The position numbers and the translations under genes were made by a program. From Hyphococcus sp. (GTDB lineage Bacteria; Pseudomonadota; Alphaproteobacteria; Caulobacterales; Parvularculaceae), in NCBI GenBank assembly GCA_028284345.1, contig JANQRY010000008.1, positions 1-64,000 of the forward strand: a stretch of DNA of 64,000 nt. The letters run 5' to 3'. Numbering within the stretch: position 1 is the stretch's first letter; each line of letters starts with the position of its first letter. Below the pieces are notes generated by a model that did not search any database, was not told the DNA's origin, and worked only from the letters and a program-made list of their open reading frames with translations. Of the stretch, positions 15,797 to 23,301 are shown piece by piece.

Positions 15797-16912
15797 GTGG
15801 CCAAAAAACGAAACAGCGGCGATTACTACGAGACCTTGCGCGCGCGCTTCGCAGGGGACGCGGACGCGCCGGAAGACGCCCGGTTTCGGCCGCCGACCGA
15901 CCCCACGGATCATTTCTTTGGCGCCGCGCCGGCGGCGGACGAAGCGCCCGCGCCGCGGCTGTTCGATCCCGCCGGCGCAAGACCGCTGGCGGACGGGCTC
16001 GGCCGGCGCATCGCCGCCCATGGCGCAGCGAAAACGACCTTGCTCGCCCATGGATTGCGGCTCCTTGTCGGCGCCGCCTGGCTGGCGCTCGCCGGATGGT
16101 ATGTGACGGGCGGGGCGAAAGCGGACGGCGGGGCGCTGGGCAATTTGTTCGCGATCATCGCCGGCGCCGGAATCGCCGCCGCCGTCATCGGCGCGCTTTT
16201 GACCCTCGCCACCGGAAAGGCGGGCCTTAGCCGCGCCCGGGAAGACGCCGTCATTCTCGGCCAGCGCCTCGCCCTTGAGACGCAGTCCCTCGATCACGCC
16301 ATTGACCGGCGCGTTGACGCCATCTCCGCCGATACCTTCCTGAAGTCGGTCTCCTTCGCCAATGGCGACGACAGTGCGACGCAAACATTCCGCGCCTATT
16401 TGAAACGCGACGGCGCGCCCGCGGCGCGCCGCGGCGGCGCCCATCTGTTCCTGATCGCCCTGGCGGCGACCGTCGCGCTCGCGGCGGCGCTTGGGTTCGG
16501 CGCCGATGCGTCAATCCTGCCGCTCGCCGACTATCCGTTTGCTCTCAGCGCCGTCCTCATCGGCGCCGGTCTTTACGCCGGCGCGGGGGTTATCGTGTCG
16601 CTCATCGGCGGCGCCTGGCGGGCAGAGCGGGAGGCCGATGCAGAGGCCGCGGCCTTCGCCGAAATGAGGTCGGCGTTTTCCACCGCCCGCGGCGTCGCGC
16701 CCGCCGATCTTTTGGCCCGGCTTCACCGGTCGGCGGCCGCCGGCAACATGGCCAATCGTTCACTGGACGAATTCCGCGAATACGAATCAGCGCCGGCGGC
16801 GGATTCGCGCAAATCCCCCGACGATTCGCGCCCGGCCTTCGTCGAAACCGGGTTTCAGGCGGCGCCGAAGGCGTTCCGAACCGACGCTTTCGAAAAAAAA
16901 TTTCGGCCCTGA
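15797..16912 (+). CDS. Hypothetical four-helix membrane protein
   Basis: The 371-residue product has an acidic, proline-rich soluble N-terminus (residues 1-75) and two pairs of membrane helices: about 84-103 with 115-138, and about 217-237 with 248-274. A helical loop of about 75 residues separates the pairs (REDAVILGQRLALETQSLD). The C-terminus is soluble and charged. I do not recognise a family. It starts with GTG after GGGGGT. It is divergent from the TIR-TPR gene, 187 bases away, and precedes the reductase region. Real gene, unknown role. Confidence 0.7.
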   Translation: MAKKRNSGDYYETLRARFAGDADAPEDARFRPPTDPTDHFFGAAPAADEAPAPRLFDPAGARPLADGLGRRIAAHGAAKTTLLAHGLRLLVGAAWLALAGWYVTGGAKADGGALGNLFAIIAGAGIAAAVIGALLTLATGKAGLSRAREDAVILGQRLALETQSLDHAIDRRVDAISADTFLKSVSFANGDDSATQTFRAYLKRDGAPAARRGGAHLFLIALAATVALAAALGFGADASILPLADYPFALSAVLIGAGLYAGAGVIVSLIGGAWRAEREADAEAAAFAEMRSAFSTARGVAPADLLARLHRSAAAGNMANRSLDEFREYESAPAADSRKSPDDSRPAFVETGFQAAPKAFRTDAFEKKFRP

Positions 16913-17001
16913 ACGCGCGAAGACCGGTTTCGAAACAAGCCTGCTTGTCGCTTGAAATCCGTCATCCTTCTTAAGACTTGAAGCGCACTTTTTGCGCCCG
17001 A

Positions 17002-17017
17002 TTAATCGCTCCTTAAC
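17002..17017 (+). promoter_or_regulatory. CtrA-type binding site upstream of the reductase gene
   Basis: TTAA at 17002-17005, seven bases, then TTAAC at 17013-17017 matches the CtrA consensus TTAA-N7-TTAAC exactly. CtrA is the cell-cycle response regulator of alphaproteobacteria. The site lies 24 bases before the first NrdR box and about 200 bases before the ATG. Confidence 0.6.
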
Positions 17018-17041
17018 CAAAAACTTTTGCCCACGCGACAA

Positions 17042-17086
17042 CTTCATATTGACGGTTGGGACAAGGTCTATCACTATATCTTGTGT
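17042..17086 (+). promoter_or_regulatory. Tandem NrdR boxes overlapping the probable reductase promoter
   Basis: Two boxes resemble the NrdR consensus core C-W-A-T-A-T-A-T-W-G: CTTCATATTG at 17042-17051 (8 of 10) and CTATATCTTG at 17074-17083 (9 of 10, in the fuller context TCACTATATCTTGTGT). Their spacing is 32 bp, the three-turn spacing usual for NrdR. A TTGACG at 17049 and a TATATC at 17075 would serve as -35 and -10, so binding would block the promoter. Confidence 0.75.
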
Positions 17087-17114
17087 TGGCGCGGGGCGCT
17101 GACAATTCATAACA

Positions 17115-17191
17115 GAGAAGCAGAACCTCGCCGGTCTGCGCGCACTGGGTGCAACCGGCGCATGAGCTTCTGCGCGCCTTTTTCGAAGGCG
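17115..17191 (+). promoter_or_regulatory. Structured 5' leader of the ribonucleotide reductase mRNA
   Basis: Three nested helices can form: GCAGAA 17120-17125 with 17168-17173, GCCGGT 17130-17135 with 17154-17159, and GCAC 17142-17145 with 17149-17152. A second hairpin, CGCCTT 17175-17180 with AAGGCG 17186-17191, follows and has a T-rich loop. The whole sits just upstream of the ribosome site. It may be an attenuator or ligand-sensing element; I cannot match it to a known riboswitch. Confidence 0.45.
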
Positions 17192-17214
17192 AAAACTGAA
17201 GGACGGGAGCTGAA

Positions 17215-19152
17215 ATGTCGTTGTCAGAAGCCGCGAAAGAGTTCGAGACCCGCGCAACCGCCGCCGACCCGGCGAATCCCCTGCCGCAAGCGGCGAAACC
17301 TGACCTCAAAGTGGTTCGCGACATCGAAATCGACCGGACCCGCGACGCTCTCCTCACCGATTTCGGCAAGAAGACCATGGAGGACCGCTATCTGCTCCCC
17401 GGCGAAAGCTTCCAGGACATGTTCGCCCGGGTGGCGCGCCATTATGGCGACGACGCCGACCACGCCCAGCGCATTTACGACTATATCTCGAAGCTCTGGT
17501 TCATGCCGGCGACGCCGGTCCTTTCCAATGGCGGCGCCGAGCGGGGCCTGCCGATCTCATGCTTCCTCAACGGCGTCGGCGACTCGCTCGACGATATTGT
17601 CGGCACCTGGAACGAAAACGTCGCCCTCGCCTCCAATGGCGGCGGCATCGGCACCTATTGGGGCGGCGTGCGTTCAATCGGCGAGAAAGTGAAACATTCC
17701 GGCGCAACCTCCGGCATCATCCCGTTCATTCGCGTCATGGATTCCCTCACCCTCGCCATCAGCCAGGGTTCCTTACGCCGCGGGTCCGCCGCCTGTTATC
17801 TCGACGTCCATCACCCGGAAATCGAGGAGTTCCTTGAAATCCGGAAACCGTCCGGCGACTTCAACCGCAAGTCCCTCAACCTCCATCACGGCATCAACAT
17901 CACCGACGCCTTCATGGAGGCCGTCGCCAAGGACGAGGAGTTCGGGCTTAAGTCGCCGAAGACCGGCGAAATCCTCCGTACCGTGAACGCCCGCAAGCTG
18001 TGGCAGAAGATCCTCGAGATCCGCCTCGCCACCGGCGAGCCCTATCTTCTCTTCACCGACACGGTGAACCGCCAGATGGCCAAGCACCAGCGCGATCTGG
18101 GGTTGAAGGTCTCGACGTCCAATCTGTGCTCGGAAATCATGCTGCACACCGGCAAGGATCATCACGGGGAAGACCGCACCGCCGTCTGCTGCCTTTCCTC
18201 GATCAACGCGGAAAAATACTGGGAGTGGAAAGACGAGCCGCAATTTGTCGAAGACGTCATGCGCTTCCTCGACAATGTGTTGCAGGACTTTATCGACAAC
18301 GCCCCGACGTCCATGGCCAAGGCGAAATACTCCGCCTACCGGGAACGCTCCGTGGGTCTCGGGCTCATGGGCTTTCATTCCTTCCTGCAAAGCCAGAACG
18401 TGCCGTTTGAAAGCGCCATGGCGAAGTCGTGGAACACGCGCCTCTTCAAGCACATCCGCATGGGCGCGGACGCGGCGTCGGTGAAGCTCGCCGAGGAGCG
18501 CGGCGCCTGCCCCGACGCGGAGGAGCAAGGCATCAAGCAGCGCTTCAGCCACAAGATGGCGATCGCCCCCACGGCCTCGATCTCCATCATCTGCGGCGGC
18601 GCAAGCCCTTGCATCGAGCCGATCCCCGCGAACGTCTACACCCACAAGACACTGTCAGGCTCGTTCACGGTGAAGAATGTCGCGCTACAGGAATTGCTGG
18701 CGCAGAAAGGCGAGGACACGGACGAAATCTGGGCCTCGATCCTCGAACATGAAGGCTCGGTCCAGCATCTGGGCTGCCTGACCGCGGATGAGAAAGACAT
18801 TTTCAAGACCGCCTTCGAAATCGACCAGCGCTGGGTCATCGAACTCGCCGCCGACCGCTCCCCTTACATCTGTCAGGGTCAGTCGGTGAACGTCTTCCTC
18901 CCCGGCGACATCGACAAATGGGACCTCCACATGCTGCACTGGTCCGCTTGGGAGAAAGGCGTCAAGTCGCTCTACTACTGCCGCTCGAAATCGATCCAGC
19001 GCGCAAGCTACGCCGGCGGCGACAAACCGGTGACGCCGGCGGAAACCGTCGAGGAAATGAAGAACGAGCCCGGCGCGGAAAACATCGGCCTCGACGCGAT
19101 GATGCAGGCCGCCGCGAAGACGGATTATGACGAGTGTTTGGCTTGTCAGTGA
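17215..19152 (+). CDS. nrdA: Ribonucleoside-diphosphate reductase, alpha (large) subunit
   Basis: The 645-residue protein has the RNR catalytic core: PATPVLSNGG, LPISCFLNGVGDSLDDI with a substrate-site Cys, SNGGGIGTYWG, STSNLCSEIML, and a C-terminal redox pair in ECLACQ. It reduces ribonucleoside diphosphates to deoxynucleotides. The short length and CLACQ end resemble the class I alpha subunits of Caulobacter and Rickettsia-type bacteria, which need a radical-generating beta subunit; no nrdB lies nearby. A B12-dependent (class II) enzyme is the alternative. Control looks elaborate, with a CtrA site, NrdR boxes and a structured leader. The ATG follows GGACGGGAG. Confidence 0.85.
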   Translation: MSLSEAAKEFETRATAADPANPLPQAAKPDLKVVRDIEIDRTRDALLTDFGKKTMEDRYLLPGESFQDMFARVARHYGDDADHAQRIYDYISKLWFMPATPVLSNGGAERGLPISCFLNGVGDSLDDIVGTWNENVALASNGGGIGTYWGGVRSIGEKVKHSGATSGIIPFIRVMDSLTLAISQGSLRRGSAACYLDVHHPEIEEFLEIRKPSGDFNRKSLNLHHGINITDAFMEAVAKDEEFGLKSPKTGEILRTVNARKLWQKILEIRLATGEPYLLFTDTVNRQMAKHQRDLGLKVSTSNLCSEIMLHTGKDHHGEDRTAVCCLSSINAEKYWEWKDEPQFVEDVMRFLDNVLQDFIDNAPTSMAKAKYSAYRERSVGLGLMGFHSFLQSQNVPFESAMAKSWNTRLFKHIRMGADAASVKLAEERGACPDAEEQGIKQRFSHKMAIAPTASISIICGGASPCIEPIPANVYTHKTLSGSFTVKNVALQELLAQKGEDTDEIWASILEHEGSVQHLGCLTADEKDIFKTAFEIDQRWVIELAADRSPYICQGQSVNVFLPGDIDKWDLHMLHWSAWEKGVKSLYYCRSKSIQRASYAGGDKPVTPAETVEEMKNEPGAENIGLDAMMQAAAKTDYDECLACQ

Positions 19153-19162
19153 GGGGAAGCGT

Positions 19163-19813
19163 TTGAATAGCATTCGTAAAACGGTTCCTAGCATAGACGA
19201 GACTATAAAAGCCGCCGAAGCTGAGCTTGCACAAAAGTTACCGACTCCTCGCATCAAAGAAATCTTTGAAAATAGTTTTGCGGCGTTAGGAGAAGACTTC
19301 TTTATTCGATCAGGTGTCGGATTTCTGCGTGAGGCGTATGTTTGTTATAATTTAGCGCTACATCTGAACGCACCCTACGCCCAGTTGTTGCTTGATCGAG
19401 AATTTCCCGACTTCCGAATCTTCGATACCGGTTCAGAACAAGACTTCGAATGTACAGAAGTTATGGATCCAAAACGGCAACGTGGCGACGAATACCGCTT
19501 GTTTAAAAAACAGCGTGCCGATGGCATACAACCCGTCGCGCTCGACATTGCTGGACATTTGTTGTCGGAAGACGATTGTGCTGACGCAATACGGAACCGT
19601 TGCGCTGAGAAAATCAAACTATACGGAAAATCCGCCCAATCAGTAGGCCTCGCGGTCTACTTAAACGATTTTTGGCCACCCTATAAAGGTCGAGCAAAGA
19701 TGTTTCATGCAGCCACCAGTGACGCACGAAAAGTTTTTCGTCGTGTTTATATTGTCACCGGCTCTCACGTCTACCGAGCTGATCAAGAGCGTGACGCACT
19801 AATATCCAACTGA
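19163..19813 (+). CDS. Hypothetical protein, possibly nuclease-like, in lower-GC DNA
   Basis: The 216-residue product starts at TTG 19163 with GAGGGG seven bases upstream, 10 bases after the reductase stop. A central segment, EFPDFRIFDTGSEQDFECTEV, followed by RQRGDEYRLFKKQ, recalls the PD-(D/E)xK nuclease pattern, but the lysine of the motif is absent, so this is only a suggestion. Codons are markedly A/T-richer than in the neighbours (TTA, ATA, AAT, TTT are frequent), and a repeat cluster abuts its stop, which suggests acquisition. I do not recognise the family. Confidence 0.65.
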   Translation: MNSIRKTVPSIDETIKAAEAELAQKLPTPRIKEIFENSFAALGEDFFIRSGVGFLREAYVCYNLALHLNAPYAQLLLDREFPDFRIFDTGSEQDFECTEVMDPKRQRGDEYRLFKKQRADGIQPVALDIAGHLLSEDDCADAIRNRCAEKIKLYGKSAQSVGLAVYLNDFWPPYKGRAKMFHAATSDARKVFRRVYIVTGSHVYRADQERDALISN

Positions 19814-19815
19814 TA

Positions 19816-19989
19816 CTGGACCCCGGCTTTCGCCGGGGACATCGGGTTGTGGGTTTCGTACGAACGTCCCCACCCGCTCTTTCCGGCGAAAGCCGGAATC
19901 CAGGGGCGTTGAACTTTTTGGCCCCTCTCAAATTTTGTATTGAATTCTGGCCTTTCTGGATCCCGACTTTCGTCGGGAACGTCGGGTTG
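19816..19989. repeat. Cluster of three REP-like palindromic repeats
   Basis: Three related units lie here. Copies at 19816-19849 and 19956-19989 are direct (CTGGAYCCCGRCTTTCG, then RYCGGGTTG), and the copy at 19869-19904 is inverted. Each has a 7-bp GC stem around a TTTC or GAAA loop (19821-19838, 19881-19898, 19961-19978). They match the general look of dispersed alphaproteobacterial palindromes. They fill the gap between the lower-GC ORF and the GIY-YIG gene. Confidence 0.85.
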
Positions 19990-20304
19990 ATAGATTGCAC
20001 CAGAGCTTCAGGGGCCGGCGCCATCTACTTCTTCACCTACATTCTCGCGAGCCAGCGCAACGGCACGCTGTATACGGGGTCTACGGACGACCTGAGAAAG
20101 CGGGTGTGGGAACACAAGAACAAGGCCCTTCCGGGCTTCACCTCAAAATACGGCGTCGACCGACTGGTCTGGTTCGAAACCCACGACACGCGCGAAGGCG
20201 CGCTTACCCGCGAGCGGCGGATCAAGGAGTGGAAACGCGCGTGGAAGATCGAGATGATTGAAAGGGAAAACCCGGACTGGGCTGACCTCTACGACGGACT
20301 CTGA
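19987..20304 (+). CDS. GIY-YIG nuclease superfamily protein
   Basis: The conserved part has the GIY-YIG core written as YFFTYILAS and LYTGSTDDLRKRVWEHK, then the arginine and glutamate of GALTRERRIKEWKRAWKIEMIE, ending in NPDWADLY. This fits small stand-alone UPF0213/YhbQ-type proteins of about 90-100 residues, which are assumed to cut DNA; real substrates are unknown. No ATG precedes the domain; the TTG at 19987 at the end of the third repeat gives 105 residues, but the open frame continues upstream through the repeats. The repeat may thus have supplied the start. Confidence 0.85.
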   Translation: MIDCTRASGAGAIYFFTYILASQRNGTLYTGSTDDLRKRVWEHKNKALPGFTSKYGVDRLVWFETHDTREGALTRERRIKEWKRAWKIEMIERENPDWADLYDGL

Positions 20305-20355
20305 CATTCTAAGGCCCCGTTTTTTGCCGGATAGGGCGCGGGAGAGCGCCGCCGT

Positions 20356-20448
20356 TCAGCGCCGGCTAAAGACCAGCCAGAACGCGGCGGCGCTGATTGC
20401 GCTATTGGCCGCGATGAAAAAGATCAGCAAAATCTCCACTAGCCCCAT
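20356..20448 (-). CDS. 30-residue single-helix membrane protein (twin A)
   Basis: This ORF of 30 codons has a good ribosome site (GGGGAGAGAACC) right before its ATG. The product begins MGLVEILLIFFIAANSA and ends with the positive FSRR, so it is one membrane helix with an outside N-terminus and inside basic tail. It shares the pattern MG-x-VE, a central F-x-x-x-N, I-x-AA and a basic end with the ORF at 21064-21162, 615 bases away on the same strand. No function is known. Confidence 0.6.
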   Translation of the reverse strand: MGLVEILLIFFIAANSAISAAAFWLVFSRR

Positions 20449-20605
20449 GGTTCTCTCCCCGACACGCAACATCGTGAGGAAACGCCGCCGGCGCGGCGGG
20501 AATAAGGCCCTTTCGGCGCGGTTTTTAGAAAACGCGTCGCGCCCTTCCCCTATGGGCGTCAAACAGGGTTATAGTCGGCTCCGTCAAAACGACAGGGGGC
20601 CAATC

Positions 20606-21025
20606 ATGAAACGCCGTCGCCACCCCTTCACCGCGCGAACGCGCAGCCTCACGCCGGCGCTGATCGCCGCGCTCGCTCTTGTCGCCTGCGGCGGCGACCC
20701 GTCGGCAAAGGAAGCGCGGAAGCTCGACGAGGCGGCGCTGTCGCCCGATGAGCGGTCGGTCGCCGAAGCGCTGATCGAGGGGTTCAAAACCGAAACCGGC
20801 GCGGCGAGCGTCAGCGAAGCGGAAATCGAACGGGCCGCCTGTTACGCCAGAGCCGTCGACATGCCCGAACAGTTTAGCGACGCGCACAAAAGTTACCTCG
20901 CCGACTACGCCGCCATCGACGAGGACTTTTATCCGTGGTTCGAGGCGCGCGGCGTTTCCATGGAAGACGCCTGGGACATCGCCGAACGGGTGAAAAAGGG
21001 TTTTGAAGCCTGCTCTGCAAGCTGA
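20606..21025 (+). CDS. Small putative lipoprotein of unknown function
   Basis: The 139-residue protein has a basic N-terminus, a hydrophobic stretch and the lipobox LVAC (ALALVACGGD, Cys about 28), so it should be lipid-anchored. The mature part is acidic and helical with two cysteines (RAACYARA and FEACSAS) that may form a disulfide in the periplasm. AGGGGGCC precedes the ATG. Two paralogous micro-membrane ORFs flank it on the opposite strand. I recognise no family. Confidence 0.7.
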   Translation: MKRRRHPFTARTRSLTPALIAALALVACGGDPSAKEARKLDEAALSPDERSVAEALIEGFKTETGAASVSEAEIERAACYARAVDMPEQFSDAHKSYLADYAAIDEDFYPWFEARGVSMEDAWDIAERVKKGFEACSAS

Positions 21026-21063
21026 ATTTATAAAGGACGCGCGCCCAAGGCGGCGTCGCTATC

Positions 21064-21162
21064 TTAGGCGTTCCGCCGCTTGCCCGTGAGGAACAGGCCC
21101 GCCGCGGCGATCACGGCGTTAAGGCCCAGAAACGCGACCAGCGTCATTTCAACAGCGCCCAT
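21064..21162 (-). CDS. 32-residue single-helix membrane protein (twin B)
   Basis: This ORF of 32 codons has GGAGAAACCTC before its ATG. The product begins MGAVEMTLVAFLGLNAV and ends GKRRNA. It is a single membrane helix with a basic C-terminus, related to the ORF at 20356-20448 by MG-x-VE, a phenylalanine and an asparagine at matching places, AA before the last hydrophobic segment, and a terminal RR. The pair flank a lipoprotein gene and are too small for standard gene callers. Confidence 0.6.
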   Translation of the reverse strand: MGAVEMTLVAFLGLNAVIAAAGLFLTGKRRNA

Positions 21163-21335
21163 GAGGTTTCTCCATTTCTTTCTTATCGTTGTCGCGAGCG
21201 CTCTCGGACGCGCTCGATTGCGGCGGAAATAAGACGCGTCTTCCCGTTTTTAAAGTCACAACCCGTTCACAACGGCGCGCGTATACGCTCACCGGACCGG
21301 CTCATGCGACAAGCCGCAATGGCGGAACCGACGGA

Positions 21336-21932
21336 TCAGGTCCGCTTGTCGTCAAAGGGCGCGGCCCCTGTCGGCGCAATTTTCGTCGGCGCGGCGGCGA
21401 CGGGCTCGCGCTCCGAACCGCGATCGGGCGTCGGCGCCGAGGCAAGCGGCGTCGTTTTGGGGCGCGCAGTCTCGCCGGCGCCCGGTTTCACTTCGATGCG
21501 GCCCATGATCTGCGCGCCCTCCGCGATGGAAAGGCTCGGCGTCTTGATGTCGCCGTCGATGAGCGCCGTCGCGCCCAGCGTCACCCGCGCCGCGGCGCTG
21601 ACATTGCCGACGACGCGGCCGCTGATCGAGGCTTCGCGAACATTGACGTCGGCGGTGACGACAGCGCCGTCATCGATGGCGACGAGGCCGTCGCCGGCAA
21701 TTTCGCCCTTGACCGACCCGGAGAGCCGGGCCGGCCCCTTGCAGACGAGCCGCCCCTCGACGCTGCACCCGGCGCCCAGAAATGTCTCGAACTGGGACGT
21801 TTCCTCAACCGGTCCGGAGGGCGCGGTTTCAACTGCAGAGTCTGATTCTTCCACCATTTCGTCGGCGGTTTTCCTTTCCTCACCGGCGGATTCGCCCTCC
21901 GCGCCGAAGATTTTGCTGAACTGCGCAGCCAT
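21336..21932 (-). CDS. Bactofilin (polymer-forming cytoskeletal protein)
   Basis: The 198-residue product has the bactofilin core at residues about 47-150: glycine- and valine-rich beta-helix rungs (GCSVEGRLVCKGPARLSGSV, KGEIAGDGLVAIDDGAVV, NVREASISGRVVGNV), flanked by flexible acidic and proline/alanine-rich tails. Bactofilins polymerise without nucleotides and organise stalks, cell shape or the chromosome at the membrane (BacA/BacB in Caulobacter). The tails differ between paralogues, so the exact role is open. It is divergent from the PilZ gene. Confidence 0.9.
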   Translation of the reverse strand: MAAQFSKIFGAEGESAGEERKTADEMVEESDSAVETAPSGPVEETSQFETFLGAGCSVEGRLVCKGPARLSGSVKGEIAGDGLVAIDDGAVVTADVNVREASISGRVVGNVSAAARVTLGATALIDGDIKTPSLSIAEGAQIMGRIEVKPGAGETARPKTTPLASAPTPDRGSEREPVAAAPTKIAPTGAAPFDDKRT

Positions 21933-22110
21933 GACACGCCCCCATTACATAGTCGTAACAATTATGCAGACACGGGCCCGTCGGTGCAATCGCCGGGCCG
22001 CCGCAACTGCTCGATTTTCGAACGCGGTTTCAGCCTTTCGAAACCGCCTTTGGGCACTATCGCCGTTTCCGGACGCGCAATGACGCTGCGTCGACAAAGG
22101 GGACGCCGCC

Positions 22111-22527
22111 ATGCCGCACGCCTTGCGCAAAAATGCGCGCCGCGAAGAAGAGGCGAAATTCGCCGACCTCCAGGCCCGCGCCGTGGCGCGGCTCGCCCGC
22201 ATCTCCGCGCCGGCCCGTCAGCCGGCGGAAGTCGCGAAAGCGCTCGATGAATTCGACAACCGGTCGCGGGCGCGCCTGGTCGCCGATTACCCGGCCCTCG
22301 TGATCTGTGAAGAAGACGAGGACACGCCGGCGACGATTGTCGATATGTCGGAGGACGGCCTGCGCCTGCGCTTCGCCCGGCCGAACTATCTGCCCGCGAG
22401 CATCCTGATCGACTCGCCGGCGTTCAAGGGCTTTGTCGTCGCTGAAGTGAAATGGCAAAGCGGCGCCGAAGCCGGCGTCGCCTTCGACCATCTCTGGACC
22501 CAACGGCTCGCCGCGCCCTTCCGGTAA
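22111..22527 (+). CDS. PilZ-domain protein
   Basis: The 138-residue protein has a helical N-terminus (residues 1-45) and a PilZ-like barrel with R-x-x-x-R (RSRAR), the D-x-S-x-x-G motif (DMSEDGLRLRF) and a typical last strand (WQSGAEAGVAFD). PilZ domains bind cyclic di-GMP and adjust motility, polysaccharide or adhesion outputs. Both key motifs are present, so binding is plausible. AAAGGGGAC precedes the ATG. It is divergent from bactofilin, 178 bases away. Confidence 0.8.
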   Translation: MPHALRKNARREEEAKFADLQARAVARLARISAPARQPAEVAKALDEFDNRSRARLVADYPALVICEEDEDTPATIVDMSEDGLRLRFARPNYLPASILIDSPAFKGFVVAEVKWQSGAEAGVAFDHLWTQRLAAPFR

Positions 22528-22709
22528 GGCGACCGGAAAGCCGCCCTTCTTACGGTGAAAGGCCTCAAGCCGGCGCGGAAACGCGGGCGGCAACGCGGCC
22601 TCGTGCGACCAGCCGGCGCCGTGATGCGGCAGGCCGCGTTTCGCGTTGTTGTATTTTTCTCCGGCGATGAGAAAATCTGAACCGAGCTGATCGAACAACG
22701 GGGAGTTCC

Positions 22710-23264
22710 ATGCCGCACATCGCTAAACACGCAACGCGCGCCGTCATCGCCGTTCTAACCCTATCACCTGTCGTCGCTTTCGCGGACGATCCGGAAACGG
22801 AAAATACAGACGCGACCGAGGCGACATGGGCGATGTCGTCAATGGAAACGGAGAACGGCGACCCCTGGGGCCACGCGTTGATCACGACAAGCGCCAACGG
22901 CAAGGATGTCGGGTTCCGATGCTGGAACGGCAATCTCCTCGCCGCCTTCGCGCTTGAGCCCGTCGACTTGATGAGCGCGTTCAAATCGGCCGGCCCACAA
23001 AAACCCGTGCGTATCCGCGTCACCCTCAACGGCCACGAACCGGAAATGCAGACCTGGTCGCTGCTCAAACGCCACCGCGTCATCGCAATGATGGATCAGA
23101 AAATGACGAGAGTCTTGTACAACACAGCAGTCAGAGGCGAGACGGTGACCATTGACCCGCGTCACCACGGCGACGGCGAGAGCGCCTATGAGCTGCCCAC
23201 GCCGGACCCGTCCGCGTTTGCCGCGTTCATGGAAGCCTGCGGGTTCTCGTCGAAGCAAAGCTGA
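22710..23264 (+). CDS. Secreted protein of unknown function
   Basis: The 184-residue product has a clear signal peptide (VIAVLTLSPVVAFA, cleavage about residue 25), then a beta-rich domain with two cysteines (FRCWNG and MEACGFS) likely joined in the periplasm. Segments such as PVRIRVTLNGHEPE, RVLYNTAVRGETVTI suggest an IalB-like or similar small periplasmic beta fold, but I cannot assign it. GGGGAG lies before the ATG. It converges on the DUF98-like gene. Confidence 0.65.
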   Translation: MPHIAKHATRAVIAVLTLSPVVAFADDPETENTDATEATWAMSSMETENGDPWGHALITTSANGKDVGFRCWNGNLLAAFALEPVDLMSAFKSAGPQKPVRIRVTLNGHEPEMQTWSLLKRHRVIAMMDQKMTRVLYNTAVRGETVTIDPRHHGDGESAYELPTPDPSAFAAFMEACGFSSKQS

Positions 23265-23301
23265 GGCGTCTCGTTAGAGCGCCTGTTATGCGTCGATAAC
23301 G

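Noticed and set aside
17101-17214. Cobalamin riboswitch in front of the ribonucleotide reductase gene
   Set aside because: GGTGCAA and ACTG words occur, but in the wrong order and without a full B12-box layout; the enzyme also looks class I. Kept only as an unassigned structured leader.
17215-19152. Naming the reductase nrdJ (class II, B12-dependent)
   Set aside because: Its length and the CLACQ end look more like alphaproteobacterial class I alpha subunits. The class is not proven; a beta gene elsewhere would decide.
22057-22698. 213-codon frame opposite the PilZ gene
   Set aside because: The PilZ motifs on the plus strand are convincing; the minus frame has none.
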